Notes under the pieces: generated by a model
Database searches by the model: none
Told to the model about the DNA's origin: nothing
The model's input: the letters and a program-made list of their open reading frames with translations, nothing else
Assembly: GCF_014805685.1 (NCBI RefSeq)
Contig: NC_060892.1
Coordinates: 23,252,400-23,316,399, forward strand
Direction of reading: 5' to 3'
Length of the DNA: 64,000 nt
Source of the DNA: Silurus meridionalis
Taxonomy: Eukaryota > Chordata > Actinopteri > Siluriformes > Siluridae
Program-made: the position numbers and the translations under genes
Shown here: one piece after another, positions 21,720 through 32,754 of the stretch
Numbering within the stretch: the stretch's first letter is position 1
How the letters are laid out: every line of letters begins with the position of its first letter

Positions 21720-23493
21720 GCAGCAAAACCATCAGTTTGTGCACCGTTCTCCTTGACACATGGGTTCACACGTAAATCAGACAGAGGATATTTGTACACA
21801 TGTGACTCAGACTATAAAACATTTGATGGGAAATGGTGGGGAGAGGTAACCTGCCAGGGTGGTCAATGGAGTGATACACCACAGTGTATACGTAAGTGGT
21901 TGTAATGTTCAGGGGGCACGTTATAATGTCAATGTAACTGGTTTTACTAGTACTGTATTTTTTTTTTTTTTTTACAGCTGACAAGAAATGTGGTAAAATA
22001 CCCACTGTTTTTAAAGTAATAAATCAAGGAAATCGAGCATTTGAGGACAGTGAACGGCATGAATTTGAATGTGAAGTAGGACCATGTTGTTTTCATTGTG
22101 CCAATGGGAAATGGCAGAACCAGGATTGTGCATGTAAGACCTTTTTGTTGATGACCTCACCAATTTAAATGGAAATGTAATTTCTAAAGTTGAAAATCGA
22201 TCAGAATTGTGTCAAACTCGATCAAAATTTAATCAGAACCTACTTGAATATTACAGCATTCACTAGAAAATGCTAGATAAAAACAAATAGATAAGCAACC
22301 CAGCTTGATTATGATTTGAGAGTAAATTACATAAACCGGAATAACACCCTGCTGCTATACTTTCATTACATAGTGATCAGTTCCTTTGTTTCTTTTTATG
22401 CAAATAGATCAGAAATGTCCTACTCCTCCCTATGTTGAAAACGCCGTTATTACTTCTCATGAAGCGAGAACTTCTCAGCAATCAGTGACATATGAGTGCC
22501 GTGAAAATTACAGCATAACCGGGCAAAAGAAAATCAACTGCATCGACTCAAAGTGGGGAAATGCACCAACATGTACATGTAAGTAGATTTAGACCTGAAA
22601 TATGCTGTACACATACAACTACTCTGTTTTCCTCAATGACATGTATTTACAATCCACTTTTCTCTTTTTTAAATGTTATCTTTGTTTTAATATTGTCTAC
22701 GTGTCTATACTGTCATGTCTATGACTGTACGTTACTGCAAAACCCAAACTCCCAAACAACACAAGAATTCACATTCCAAATATACAAATGGGAGGCAATT
22801 TGATTTTTGAATCAATGAATCAATGATGAATCAGAGACCTGGCATGTTTGTTTGGGGCACATGTGATAGTTTAGAAAATAGGTGTCAGATAAAAAACAGA
22901 GATAAATGCATGTTGTTCTCAAGTTAAAACCTCGCTAAACTTCTATAACGATTCCGGTTTAAAATTATAATTTAAAACTATATTCCCAGCATGGTGAGCA
23001 ATTCACATGTTGTTTAGGTGAATTGTTAGTTTCTGATATGTTGATAGCTATTTGTGATTAGCACCATTGTTTAATGTTTGTGTAGACATTTACTGTTTTT
23101 TATATTGCTTGTTGAAATATTCAAGCAGTATATGTTGCATTTAGTTGTTAAACAAAGTTTAGCATGGGTTTGTAACACAGAGACTGTTCTAAAAACATGT
23201 GATAATGCTTGATGCATATACGTTAATTTGTGATATTAGCATAATAGGGATTATTATATTTTAAGTTATAAGCATATCATTTAATGCTTACTATCTAAAG
23301 CTGATGTTCAAATGTTTGCAGAAATGTAATTGGTGATGTAAACAATACTGGATAGTATTTGTGAATTGTTTTGTTTTTACAGTTTGACCACATCTATACA
23401 CATGAATGTGCAAAAAATACTTAACTAAAATTAGGCTACAACAACAACAACGACCAAATGTGTACATTGTGAGTTCAGCACAAGAGGAATAAA
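16492..23493 (+). CDS. Complement factor H-like gene (secreted CCP-repeat protein), first CCP exon interrupted by a LINE
   Basis: Exons: 16492-16573 (signal), 17013-17162 plus 19508-19522 (CCP 1, split), 19671-19865 (CCP 2), 19961-20134 (CCP 3), 20226-20387 (CCP 4), 20794-20961 (CCP 5), 21042-21197 (CCP 6), 21724-21891 (CCP 5 copy), 21978-22133 (CCP 6 copy), 22408-22578 (CCP 7), terminal exon from 23383 with AATAAA at 23488. All boundaries are GT-AG and phase 1. The product would be a secreted string of nine CCP modules, as in factor H and factor H-related regulators, which bind C3b and host surfaces to limit complement; a role like F13B is the alternative. The LINE in CCP 1 breaks that exon, but because every exon is phase 1, joining the signal exon to CCP 2 keeps the frame, so a shorter protein is possible. 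The neighbouring aspm gene supports the factor H/F13B family. Confidence 0.8.
17163..19500 (+). mobile_element. L2-type LINE, 5' truncated, inserted in a coding exon
   Basis: The plus-strand frame shows reverse transcriptase landmarks: [18 protein letters not shown] near 17330, [11 protein letters not shown] near 17450, [13 protein letters not shown] near 17550, [13 protein letters not shown] near 17718 and the catalytic [11 protein letters not shown] near 17812. An in-frame TAG at about 17635 and frameshifts after 18240 disable it. The 3' end has a CT microsatellite and a GAATT-rich tail ending GAATTGAATTGA. Flanking AGTATAA copies are its target-site duplication. Confidence 0.9.
18953..19000. 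repeat. (CT)n microsatellite
   Basis: A perfect CT run of about 24 units within the 3' part of the L2 LINE. Confidence 0.95.
19671..19865 (+). CDS. CCP 2 exon
   Basis: A 195-base phase-1 exon between acceptor CCAATAG and donor GTAAAA. Four cysteines are present: [29 protein letters not shown] and RPVC. The minus-strand counterpart (33377-33567) is 191 bases and frameshifted. Confidence 0.86.
19961..20134 (+). CDS. CCP 3 exon
   Basis: A 174-base phase-1 exon between TTTTGCAG and GTATGT. It has all four cysteines: [28 protein letters not shown] and PGC. Confidence 0.88.
20226..20387 (+). CDS. CCP 4 exon with second cysteine missing
   Basis: A 162-base phase-1 exon between TATTTTAG and GTAAGA. 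It reads [33 protein letters not shown] and EKC. At the place where CCP domains have Y-x-C-x-x-G-Y it has Q-F-D-N-G-Y, so the second cysteine is phenylalanine and the Cys2-Cys4 bridge cannot form. Splice sites are intact, so the exon may still be used. Confidence 0.82.
20794..20961 (+). CDS. CCP 5 exon, first copy
   Basis: A 168-base phase-1 exon after an ATT-rich tract and TTGCAG, ending at GTAAGT. Its cysteines are [25 protein letters not shown] and PQC. The sequence is repeated with almost no change at 21724-21891 and inverted at 31130-31297 and 32587-32754. Confidence 0.9.
21042..21197 (+). CDS. CCP 6 exon, first copy, with extra cysteine pair
   Basis: A 156-base phase-1 exon between TTTACAG and GTAAGA. 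It reads [11 protein letters not shown], then [17 protein letters not shown] and QDC, giving six cysteines instead of four. The adjacent pair in GPCCF is unusual for a CCP domain. The pair is kept in all four copies in this window, so it is not a sequencing slip. Confidence 0.85.
21724..21891 (+). CDS. CCP 5 exon, second copy
   Basis: A 168-base phase-1 exon whose encoded domain is the same as the first copy over its length. The acceptor follows an expanded ATT run (about ten units). Confidence 0.9.
21978..22133 (+). CDS. CCP 6 exon, second copy
   Basis: A 156-base phase-1 exon. It differs from the first copy at a few residues (for example KKCGK for KQCGQ near the start, and CANGKW for CVNGKW) and keeps the GPCCF cysteine pair. 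Confidence 0.87.
22408..22578 (+). CDS. CCP 7 exon
   Basis: A 171-base phase-1 exon between GCAAATAG and GTAAGT. The cysteines are [30 protein letters not shown] and PTC. The minus-strand copy at 30443-30613 differs at about five residues. Confidence 0.9.
23383..23493 (+). CDS. Terminal exon (immediate stop) and poly(A) signal
   Basis: After acceptor GTTTTTACAG at 23373-23382, the phase-1 join from CCP 7 gives Phe followed by TGA, so the protein would end two residues after the last cysteine. AATAAA follows at 23488-23493. A diverged tandem copy of the exon lies at 24267. Confidence 0.6.
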
Positions 23494-24266
23494 AGACAAA
23501 ATCAAGATTTACGTTAATGTTATCATTTTTATGGTTAACAGTTCATGTACTGAAATCTTCACATACAATAAACAAACAATTCAATAATAATGTAATAAAT
23601 AGACAATCGGTGCCACCCAGATGAGGATGGGTTCCCTCTTGTGTCTGGTTCCTCTCAAGATTTCTTCCTTATGCCCTCTTAGGGAGTTTTTCCTGGTCAC
23701 AGTTGCCACCGGCTCGCTCTTTAGGGACCAACTTACAGTTAAAAAGAACATTCTTATTCATTCTTTATACATGCATTTTGTACATTTTGTACATCCATCA
23801 TCTGTGTAAAGTTACTTTTAAGACACTGTCCATTGTTAAAAGTGCTATACAATTAAAAATGAATTGAATTGAAAAGTACAGTAGGCACTGAACGTGGACA
23901 GTGGAAGCTTGGAAAAATATTGCCTGAACTAATTAATTTTGAATTCAGCTACAACATTTTGGTGCTTATATCAGAATTTATCATCAGTAGCATGAATCCA
24001 TGGAGTCATTCTACCTTGTGTTAACAAACTAAGGTCAATTAAAAGGGTTAACAAACTAAGGCCAATTAAAATGAGAGTCATATAAAAGATGAAACAATGT
24101 CCTTTAAAAATCTAGTACATAAAAGACCACCTTTAAATGACTGTGAATGATTAATCTTCTTATTTTAATGCTTACTATCTAAAGCTGATGTTTAAATGTT
24201 TGTAGAAATTTAATTGGTGATGTAAACAATACTGGATAGTATTTGTGAATTGTTTTGTTTTTACAG

Positions 24267-24377
24267 TTCGACCACATCGATACACATGAATGTGCAAAAA
24301 ATACTTAACTAAAATTAGGCTACAACAACAACAACGACCAAATGTGTACATTGTGAGTTCAGCACAAGAGGAATAAA
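24267..24377 (+). CDS. Second, alternative terminal exon
   Basis: The same acceptor context (TTTTTACAG) precedes TTCGACC, in which a T-to-C change removes the early stop of the first copy. A phase-1 join would add FRPHRYT before TGA at 24287-24289. AATAAA lies at 24372-24377. Use of this exon is inferred only from sequence. Confidence 0.45.
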
Positions 24378-25429
24378 AGACAAAATCAAGATTAAAGTTA
24401 ATGTTACCATTTCATTGGTAACAGTTCATGTACTGAAATCTTCACATACAATAAACAAACAATTCATCAAATGAGTGACAGTTAACATTTAGCTGTAATA
24501 AATAGACAATCGGTGCCACCCAGATGAGGATGGGTTCCCTCTTGAGTCTGGTTCCTCTCAAGGTTTCTTCCTTATGCCCTTTTAGGGAGTTTTTCCTGGT
24601 CACAGTTGCCACCAGCTCGCTCTTTAGAGACCAACTTACACTTAAAAAGAACATTCTTATTCATTGTTTGCATTCTATGCATTTTGTACATTTTGTACAT
24701 CCATCATCTGTGTAAAGTTACTTTTAAGACACTGTCCATTGTTGAAAGTGCTATACAATTATAAAAATTAATTGGACAGTGGAAGTTTGGAAAAATATTG
24801 CATGAACTAATTAATTTTGATTTCAGCTACAACATTTTGGTGCTTATATCAGAATTTAGCATCAGTAGCATGAATCCATGGAGTCATTCTACCTTGTGTC
24901 AACAAACTAAGGCCAATTAAAATGCGAGTCATATAAAAGGTGAAACAATGTCCTTTAAAAAATCTAGTACATAAAAGTCCACCTTTAAATGACTGTGAAT
25001 GATTAATCTTCTTATTTTAATGCTTACTAATAATTGCAAAATGATTTTTTTGCCTGTGTGCAGATGCAGTCATAATCTTTATAGATTTATGATTTACCAT
25101 ATATAAGATTAATGATTATTTCTGACAGGGAAAAAACTAAGCATTATGCTGTTGTAGTTATAGATTGTTCAATAAAGCATGAACACTGGACTTTGTAGGG
25201 TTTATGATACTCAGTAAAAAAAAAAGAAAATAGTAAATAAAAATAAAATAATTTCGTAATAATAACAATAATATTGAAAATATATTGAATGTTTAAGCTG
25301 AGTAAATGTATAATTTTAAGGAAAATAAATTTCATTTTAATTTGATGGCTGCAACACGTTGGGTCGGGCAACGAAAGTCTTGAATAAGATTAGCAGAGCT
25401 TCATTATCTGTAAAAGACTCTTCCAATTT

Positions 25430-26280
25430 CAGAATAATATTCCACAACATAAAATTCTAAAACAGTTGAATATCTCATCGTTTGCAGTAAAAAAATAATC
25501 AAAATTTTCAAATATTCTGAAGAAATCAAAATCAATACTCAATTCCTTAAATATTCAATTCCTCAGGTGACACTGCATTTTAAACGGGCATAATTCTGTA
25601 ATGGAAATCACTGCTTGGACTCATTAACTCCTCCAGAAATCATTGTTTGTAAATACAGTTTGCCATGTCACTCACATCCAAAAAGAAATGCTAGATAAAT
25701 GCATGAACATGATCCTGAAATGCCACAATCCTCTCTGGGGCCAAAGCTCATTAAAATGTAATGAGGCAAAGTGGAAAACAGTTCTGTGGTCAGGCAAATA
25801 AAAATTTACATTTCTTTGTCTGTGGAATGGGCAGCTTGCACATTTGGAAAAGCCCCATCAATGCTGACTGGTATATACAGGTTTTAGGGCAACAAGCTTT
25901 CATACTGAAAACATCTTTTTTAGGGCCTTGCATATTTGAGCAAGACAATGCTAAATGCATACTACATCTATTATAATAGCATGACTTTGTAGTGGAAGAG
26001 TCCAAATGCTGTACTGGCCTGTCTGCGGTCTAGACCTTTCACAATTTGAAAACATCAGAATATATAGCAAAAAATACCCAGAACTGTTGAGCAGTTAAAA
26101 TTCTGTATCAGACACATATGGGACAACATTCCTCTTCCGAAATTTTAGCAACTGGTCTCCTCACTTCCCAGATGTATAAAGACAGAAGAAATTATGCTGT
26201 ACAGTGATAAACATGTCTCTGTTCTAACTTATATAAGACATGTTGCAGCCTTCAAATTCGAAATGACTATTGTTTCTACT
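25430..26280. repeat. Decayed DNA-transposon-like sequence
   Basis: From about 25570 to 26260 the text resembles a common fish repeat with remnants of a coding frame (for example GTCCAAATGCTGTACTGGCC near 26002). I cannot place it in a superfamily with confidence, and no intact frame is present. Confidence 0.4.
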
Positions 26281-26374
26281 TAAAATATATTCTCAGATAT
26301 AGATTCGCAGTTCAACCCTTTAAAATGTTTTTTTTTTTGTTGTTTGTTTGTTTTATTGTGAATAGAATATAAAT

Positions 26375-26552
26375 TTTTGAGATTTGCATCCTGTCCATCC
26401 TCGTCACTCCCAATGAAAATCTCAGCATCTTCAACTCTGATAGCTCCACCTCTAGTCTTTTTGACACTGTCTTTAAATATACCATAAAACATACCAGGTC
26501 TCACCACAGTCCTATAAACGTTCCCTTTTAATCTTGCAGATACCCTTCTATC
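26375..26552 (-). mobile_element. Non-LTR retrotransposon fragment, reverse transcriptase C-terminal side
   Basis: The minus-strand translation reads [20 protein letters not shown] and then [10 protein letters not shown]. The same region, in more complete form, is seen in the intron 6 element at 59575-60005. It is probably part of the same element as 28227-29345, separated by later insertions. Confidence 0.6.
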
Positions 26553-26706
<154 letters not shown>

Positions 26707-26711
26707 TTATC

Positions 26712-26849
26712 TTTGGGAATGCTTCTGCATTGCTCACGCTCTGAATCATGTGTAAAATCCAGCCAACGGCAAAGCCCGACATCACCGTGTGGTGACGGAA
26801 GCGACAAAATGCGCATGCAGTGGAGCCGACACTAGCTTCTGAAAATGAG
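26712..26849. mobile_element. DIRS terminal repeat fragment abutting a gap
   Basis: Resembles the left terminal repeat at 1660-1800, including a CACGCTCTGAA block and an ACTAGCTTCTG block. The remainder, if any, is lost in the N run. Confidence 0.65.
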
Positions 26850-26949
26850 NNNNNNNNNNNNNNNNNNNNNNNNNNNNNNNNNNNNNNNNNNNNNNNNNNN
26901 NNNNNNNNNNNNNNNNNNNNNNNNNNNNNNNNNNNNNNNNNNNNNNNNN
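26850..26949. other. Assembly gap, 100 N
   Basis: Exactly 100 N, a conventional placeholder; the true size is unknown. Confidence 0.99.
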
Positions 26950-27280
26950 GCGGCAAGCCGGCCTTAGCTTCGGGCTGCCCCTCCACTGCAGCATCAGCTA
27001 TGCCACTCTGTGGATCCTCATCTCCAACAGTGAGAGGCCCAACAACAACGTCACTACGGCTTCCAACCTGACCGGTATCCACGCCTTCAGCCGTGTCTGA
27101 CATGGGGAGTATTCTTAACTCTACCAAGCGCTCTAGTATTTCACTCTTTATGTCTCTTTTAAGACCTTGTCTATTAACAACGATCTGGTAGTGGTCAGCT
27201 ATCAGGAATAAATCTGGCTTCCGACAAAGATCAATCTGCTCTAATGAAGGAGAAACAATGAAATTCGACAAGCTAAACAT
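26950..27280 (-). pseudogene. LTR-retroelement gag N-terminal fragment
   Basis: The minus-strand frame starts at ATG 27278-27280 with SNFIVSPSLEQIDLCRKPDL, a start seen in gag-like proteins of fish LTR elements, and runs open into the gap. It sits 3' of the primer binding site and LTR in the same orientation, as gag should. The product would be a structural capsid-type protein. Only the N-terminal part is visible; the rest of the element is missing. Confidence 0.6.
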
Positions 27281-27417
27281 GGTCACGATGCACAGCCAGC
27301 AAACAGACACTACTTCGTAATTCCACGCAAGTCACCTCGTTATACCAACTCAAACACGGTCATATTCCACCAGCATTCACAAAATGGCCACAGTATTTTG
27401 AACTATTTGGGAAGATG

Positions 27418-27435
27418 ATCCCGGACGAGCCCCCA
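27418..27435 (-). other. Primer binding site matching tRNA-Pro
   Basis: On the minus strand it reads TGGGGGCTCGTCCGGGAT, the complement of the 3' end of vertebrate tRNA-Pro. It lies five bases after the LTR end, where reverse transcription starts. Confidence 0.85.
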
Positions 27436-27440
27436 TTAAA

Positions 27441-28226
27441 TGTTACGTCTTCTTTTTATATGTCTAGGGTGAAGCTGTAACATTCATACTGTGATCCATT
27501 CTGTGAATAGGCCAGGGAAAAGGACACGTAAACCGAGTATAATATAAAAGGATTTATTCACACAAGGAGGAACAGGAGGGAATGGAGTATATACACAATA
27601 TTTACACTAATCAGAAAAACCAAGGCATAATAAATAATCCCACAGGAGAGAGAGGCGGAGAGTGGCGCTAAAGAAAAGAACACAACAAAACCAACTACCT
27701 CAGTAATAAACCACTAACCTAACACTAAACAGAATTCTTACGGCGCCTCTATACGCCCTAGCTTACCTACTCTAAACTAACAAAAATACAGAAGTAGCAC
27801 ACACTCCTAGCTAGTGTCTCTATACATAGTATCACCTACGTGTTGCAAGATGTAAGTCACGTGACATACTACCTGCCCAACACTCCTAGGGAAAACACAA
27901 GGGTTGTTGTTAGAATAAAACTACTCAAAACAAACAAGATAACATTCAACGAATGTGATACAAACAATAAGCAAGCAATGCTCCAAACACACCACAGCAA
28001 AAACAAATGGTGCTCATGGTGCTCTCTCCAATGTCCCTGCAGTCCTCTTTTTAAACCCCAACAGTTTACTGGATTGGCCACAGGTGCAGTCAGGTCACAC
28101 ACGTTGATTATCTCTCCAGCCAATTGCAGTCCAAAGGGGGCGGAACCTTGAGAAATTGACAGGAAGGTAAACCAATAGAGAGAGACAAACACCCACACAC
28201 ACACAAACATCCAATGGGACGTAACA
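27441..28226 (-). mobile_element. Solo-visible 5' LTR of an LTR retroelement
   Basis: A 786-base LTR bounded on the minus strand by TGTTACG and CGTAACA, inverted ends with the canonical TG...CA. It contains AATAAA on the minus strand near 27553. It is followed by the primer binding site and gag fragment. It interrupts a minus-strand LINE at 28227. The partner LTR is not seen, so the 3' half is lost or in the gap. Confidence 0.78.
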
Positions 28227-29345
28227 CATCCTCTCACCTTTCAGAATCTTGTTAAACAATCTAGTTAAAAACTCTACTGCCATCTCTCCTAAAGATCTCC
28301 ATGCTTCTACCAGTATGTCATTTGGTCCAACCGACTTTCCACTCTTCATCCTCTTAATCACTGCTCTCACTTCCTCTTTACTAATCATATCCACTTCCTG
28401 CTTTATTAACTCCACATCATCCAAACTTCTCTCTCATTTTCCTCATTCATCACCTGTTTAAAATACTCCCTCCACCTTCTCAACACACTTTCCTCACTAG
28501 TCAACACATTTCCATCTCCATCCTTTATTGCTCTAACTTGCAACACATTCTTCCCAGCTCTGCCCCTTTGCCTGGCCAATCGGTACAAATTCTTTTCTCC
28601 TTCCTTAGTGTTCAACCTCTTATACAGCTCCTCGTATGCCTTTTCCTTGGCTTTTTCACCACATCCCTCTTCACCTGCTGCCGCATCTCCTTGTACTCCT
28701 GCCTACTTTTTTCATCACCCTGTCGATCCCACTTCTGTTTTGGTAACCTCTTTCCCTTTATGCTCTCCTGCACTTCCTCATTCCACCACCACGTCTCTTT
28801 GTCCTCCTTTCTATTTCCAGATGTCACACTAAGTACTTTTCTAGCTGCCTCCCTCATCATTCCTGAAGTAGTTTCCAATCATCCAGCACCTTTTCACAAA
28901 CACCAAGCCCCTGTCTGACCTCTTTCCTGACTCTCACACTACACTCTTCCTCCTTCAGTTTCCACCATCTTATTCTTCTGTCAGTCCTCACTCTCCTACT
29001 CTTCTTCTTCGCCTCCAAAACCATCCAACAGACCACCATCCAATGCTGTCTAGCTACACTGTCCCCTGCCAACACTTTACAGTCTCCAATCTTCTTCAGG
29101 TTGCATCTCCTACATAGAACATAATCCACCTGTATGCACCTTCCTCCACTCTTATAGATCACCCTATAGGTCACCCTATGATCCTCCTTCTTAAAATAAG
29201 TATTCACCACTACCATTTTCATCCTTCTAGCCACCATCTGCCCTTCCACATTCCTCTCCTTTGGGCCATACCTACCCATAATCTCCTCATCACCTCTGTT
29301 CCCTTCAACTACATGCCCATTTAAGTCTGCCCAAAAAGTCTGCAT
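28227..29345 (-). mobile_element. AP-endonuclease-type LINE fragment (endonuclease end and start of RT)
   Basis: The minus-strand frame 29345-28857 has endonuclease-like text (QTFWADLNGHVVEG near the start, IQVDYVLCRRC and ARQHWMVVC later). Further frames at 28615-28250 give GEKNLYRLARQRGRAGK and then KRMKSGKSVGPNDI, the usual start of the reverse transcriptase. Frameshifts separate them. It replaces the expected continuation of the right arm, so it marks the inner edge of that arm. Confidence 0.75.
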
Positions 29346-30442
29346 TTACAAAATATACAAAATGCATATATAAAGAATGAATAAGAATGTTCTTTTAAAG
29401 TGTAAGTTGGTCCCTTCATTCCCCAATCATTTGATTAATTGTTTGTTTATTGTATGTGAAGATTTCAGTACATGAACTGTTACCCATGAAATGATACCAT
29501 TAACTTAAATCTTGATTTTTGTCTTTTATTCCTCTTGTACTGAACTCACAATGTACACATTTGGTCATTGTTGTTGTAGCTCAATTTTAGTTGGGTATTT
29601 TTCGCACATTCATGTGTGTAGATGTGGTCAAACTGTGAAAACAAAACAATTCACAAATACTATGCAGTATTGTTTACATCACCAATTAAATTTCCACAAA
29701 CATTTAAACATCAGCTTTAGATAGTAAGCATTAAATTATACACCTATAAATTAAAATATAATAATCCCTATTATGCTAATATCACAAATTTTCATGAAAA
29801 ATTACGTACATGCATCAAGCATTATCACATGTTTCTAGAACAGTCTCTGTGTTAAAAATCCATGCTAAACTTTGTTTACCAACTAAATGCAACATATATT
29901 GCATGTTTATTTCAACAAGCATTATAAAAAACAGTACATGTCTACACAAACATTAAAATATGGTGCTAATCGCAATTTGCTATATACATATCTACATATC
30001 AGAATCTAACAATTCACTTAAACAACATGTGAATTCCTCACCACGCTGGCAATTTAGTTTAAATTATAATTTTAAACTTGAGTCGTTATAGATGTTCAGC
30101 AAGGTTTTAACATGAGAACAACATGCATTGATCTCTGTGTTTTTTTATCTGTCAACTATTATCTAGTCACATGTTCCCCCAAATCAAAATCGTTAAAAGG
30201 GCGGCACCCAAAATGAACATTAAATAAAACAGTCAAACCAACAGAATTGGAACAAACAAACATGCCAGGTGTCTGAAATCAAATTGCCTCCCATTTGTAC
30301 ATTTGGAATGCGAATTCTTGTGTTCTTTGGGAGGTTGGGTTTTGCAGTAACGTTCAGTATAGACATGTAGAAAAGTGAATTGTAAATGTAATGTAAAAGT
30401 AGTTGTATGTGTACAGCATATTTCAGGTCTAAATCTACTTAC

Positions 30443-30613
30443 ATGTACATGTTGGTGCTTTTTCCCACTTTGAGTCGATGCAGTTGATTTTCTGTTGCCC
30501 AGTTATGCTGTAATTTTCATGGCACTCATATGTCACTGATTGCTGAGAAGTTCCGGCTTCATGAGAAGTAATAACAGCGTTTTCAACATAGGGAGGAGTA
30601 GGACATTTCTGAT
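30443..30613 (-). CDS. CCP 7 exon, right arm
   Basis: A 171-base phase-1 exon, open, with all four cysteines ([33 protein letters not shown]). Confidence 0.82.
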
Positions 30614-30891
30614 CTATTTGCATAAAAATAAACAAAGGAACCGATCACTATGTAATGAAAGTATAGCAACAGGGTGTTATTCCAGTTTATGTAATTTACT
30701 CTCAAATCATAATCATGCTGGGTTGCTTATCTATTTGTTTTTATCTAGCATTTTCTAGTGAATGCTGTAATATTCAAGTAGGTTCTAATTCATATTTAAT
30801 CGAGTTTGACACAATTCTGATCGATTTTCAAGTTTAGAAATTACATTTCCATTTATTTAAATTGGTGAGGTCATCAACAAAAATGTCTTAC

Positions 30892-31047
30892 ATGTACAAT
30901 CCTGCTTCTGCCATCGCCCATTGACACAATGAAAACAACATGGTCCTAATTCACATTCAAATTCATGCCGTTCCCTGTCATCAAAAACTTGATTTCCTTG
31001 ATTTATTACTTTAAAAACAGTGGGTATTTGACCGCATTGCTTGTCAG
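30892..31047 (-). CDS. CCP 6 exon, right arm, second copy
   Basis: A 156-base phase-1 exon. It reads [23 protein letters not shown] and QDC, again with the extra cysteine pair. Confidence 0.8.
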
Positions 31048-31129
31048 CTGTAGAGAAAAAACACAATACGAGTAAAACCAGTCTCACATTAACATTATAA
31101 CGTGCCCCCTGAAAATTACTACCACTTAC

Positions 31130-31297
31130 GTATACACTGTGGTGTATCACTCCATTGACCACCCTGGCAGGTTACCTCTCCCCACCATTTCCCATCAAAT
31201 GTTTTATAGTCTGAGTCACATGTGTACAAATATCCTCTGTCCGATTTACGCGTGAACCCATTTGTCAAGAAGAACGGTGCACAAACTGATGGTTTTG
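31130..31297 (-). CDS. CCP 5 exon, right arm, second copy
   Basis: A 168-base phase-1 exon, open, with four cysteines ([29 protein letters not shown]). Confidence 0.8.
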
Positions 31298-32343
31298 CTG
31301 TAATAATAATAATAAGAAGAAGAAGTATCATAACAACAAAAATATCATTCGGAAATTGTTCCACAATTTGTAGGAAGAGTCTTTTACAGATTATTGAACC
31401 TCTGCTCATCTTACACAAGACTTTTGTTGCCCGACTCAACTTTTTTTCGAGACGTGTTGCAGCCATCAAATTAAAAATGAAATTCATATACATTTACACA
31501 GCTTAAACATCCAATATATTTTTTATTTTATTGTTATTAATACGAAATTATTTAATTTTATATTTACTATTTTCTTTTTTTTTTCTTTTTTACTGAGTAT
31601 CATAAACCCTACAAAGTCCAGTGTTCATGCTTTATTGAACAATCTATAACTACAACAGCATAATGCATAGTTTTTTCTCTGCCAGAAATAATAATTAATC
31701 TTATATATGATAAATCATAAATCTTTAAAGATTATGGCTTAATCTGCACACAGGCAAAAAAAGAATAATTTTGCAATTATTAGAAAGCATTAAAATAAGA
31801 AGATTAATCAGTCACAGTCATTTAAAGGTGATCTTTTATGTACTAGATTTTTTAAAGGACATTGTTTCAACTTTTATATGACTTGCATTTTAATTGGCCT
31901 TAGTTTGCTAACCTATTGTGTGGCAAGAAATATTCCCCACATCATTACACAAATGCTCCTATCCTGAATTGTTCACACAAGGTAGAATGACTCCATGGAT
32001 TTATGCTATTGATGGTAAATTCTGATATATGCAACATATATTGCATTTATTTTTCAACAAGCAATATAAAAAAACAGTAAATGTTTACACAAACATTAAA
32101 CCATGGTGCTAATCGCAAATAGCTATATACATATCTACATATCAGAATCTAACCATTCACTTAAACAACATGTGAATTGCTCACCACGCTGGCAATTTAG
32201 TTTAAAATTATAATCCCAGTCTCTGAAATCAAATTGCCTCCCATTTGTACATTTGTTTTGACACAATTCTAATCGATTTTCAACTTTAGAAATTACATTT
32301 TCATTCATTTAATTTGGTGAGGTCATCAACAAAAATGTCTTAC

Positions 32344-32499
32344 ATGCACAATCCTGGTTCTGCCATTTCCCATTGACACAATGAAAACAACATGGTCCTA
32401 CTTCACATTCAAATTCATGCCATTCACTGTCCTCAAATGCTTGATTTCCTTGATTTATTACTTGAAAAACAGTGGGTATTTGACCACATTGCTTGTCAG
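32344..32499 (-). CDS. CCP 6 exon, right arm, first copy
   Basis: A 156-base phase-1 exon, open, with the GPCCF cysteine pair retained. Confidence 0.78.
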
Positions 32500-32586
32500 C
32501 TGTAAAAAAAAAAAATAACACAGTACGAGTAAAACCAGTCTCACATTAACATTATAACGTGCCCCCTGAAAATTACAACCACTTAC

Positions 32587-32754
32587 GTATACACAGTGGT
32601 GTATCACTCCATTGACCACCCTGGCAGGTTACCTCTCCCCACCATTTCCCATCAAATGCTTTATAGTCTGAGTCACATGTGTACAAATATCCTCTGTCCG
32701 ATTTAAGTGTGAACCCATTTGTCAAGAAGAACGGTGCACAACCTGATGGTTTTG
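32587..32754 (-). CDS. CCP 5 exon, right arm, first copy
   Basis: A 168-base phase-1 exon, open, with four cysteines. It begins AKPSGCAPFFLTNGF, a V-to-G change against the left-arm copies. Confidence 0.75.

Larger units (their letters stand above)
20441..22270. repeat. Tandem duplication of the CCP 5-CCP 6 exon pair
   Basis: The block beginning TAGCTTTAGTCTGC at 20441 recurs at 21360 (period about 920 bases). It carries two exons, their introns and 3' flank. The second copy has a longer ATT tract before CCP 5. The right arm also contains two CCP 5-6 pairs. Confidence 0.92.
23284..25020. repeat. Tandem duplication carrying the terminal exon
   Basis: The block starting at ATGCTTACTATC, 23284, recurs at 24168 (period 884 bases). 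A third copy begins near 25019 and diverges after a few bases. Each full copy holds a terminal exon, a poly(A) signal and a fragment of L2 LINE 3' end (23607-23870 and 24505-24770). Confidence 0.85.
14330..25430 (+). repeat. Left arm of large inverted duplication
   Basis: Segments across this interval reappear in reverse complement and reverse order between about 29350 and 35210. These include a purine-rich minisatellite, the gene's upstream sequence, its signal exon, several CCP exons with introns, the terminal exon and 3' flank. The left arm is longer because it carries an L2 LINE (17163-19500), a duplicated 255-base upstream block and an extra 3' duplication. Arm edges are estimates from visible similarity. 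Confidence 0.85.
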
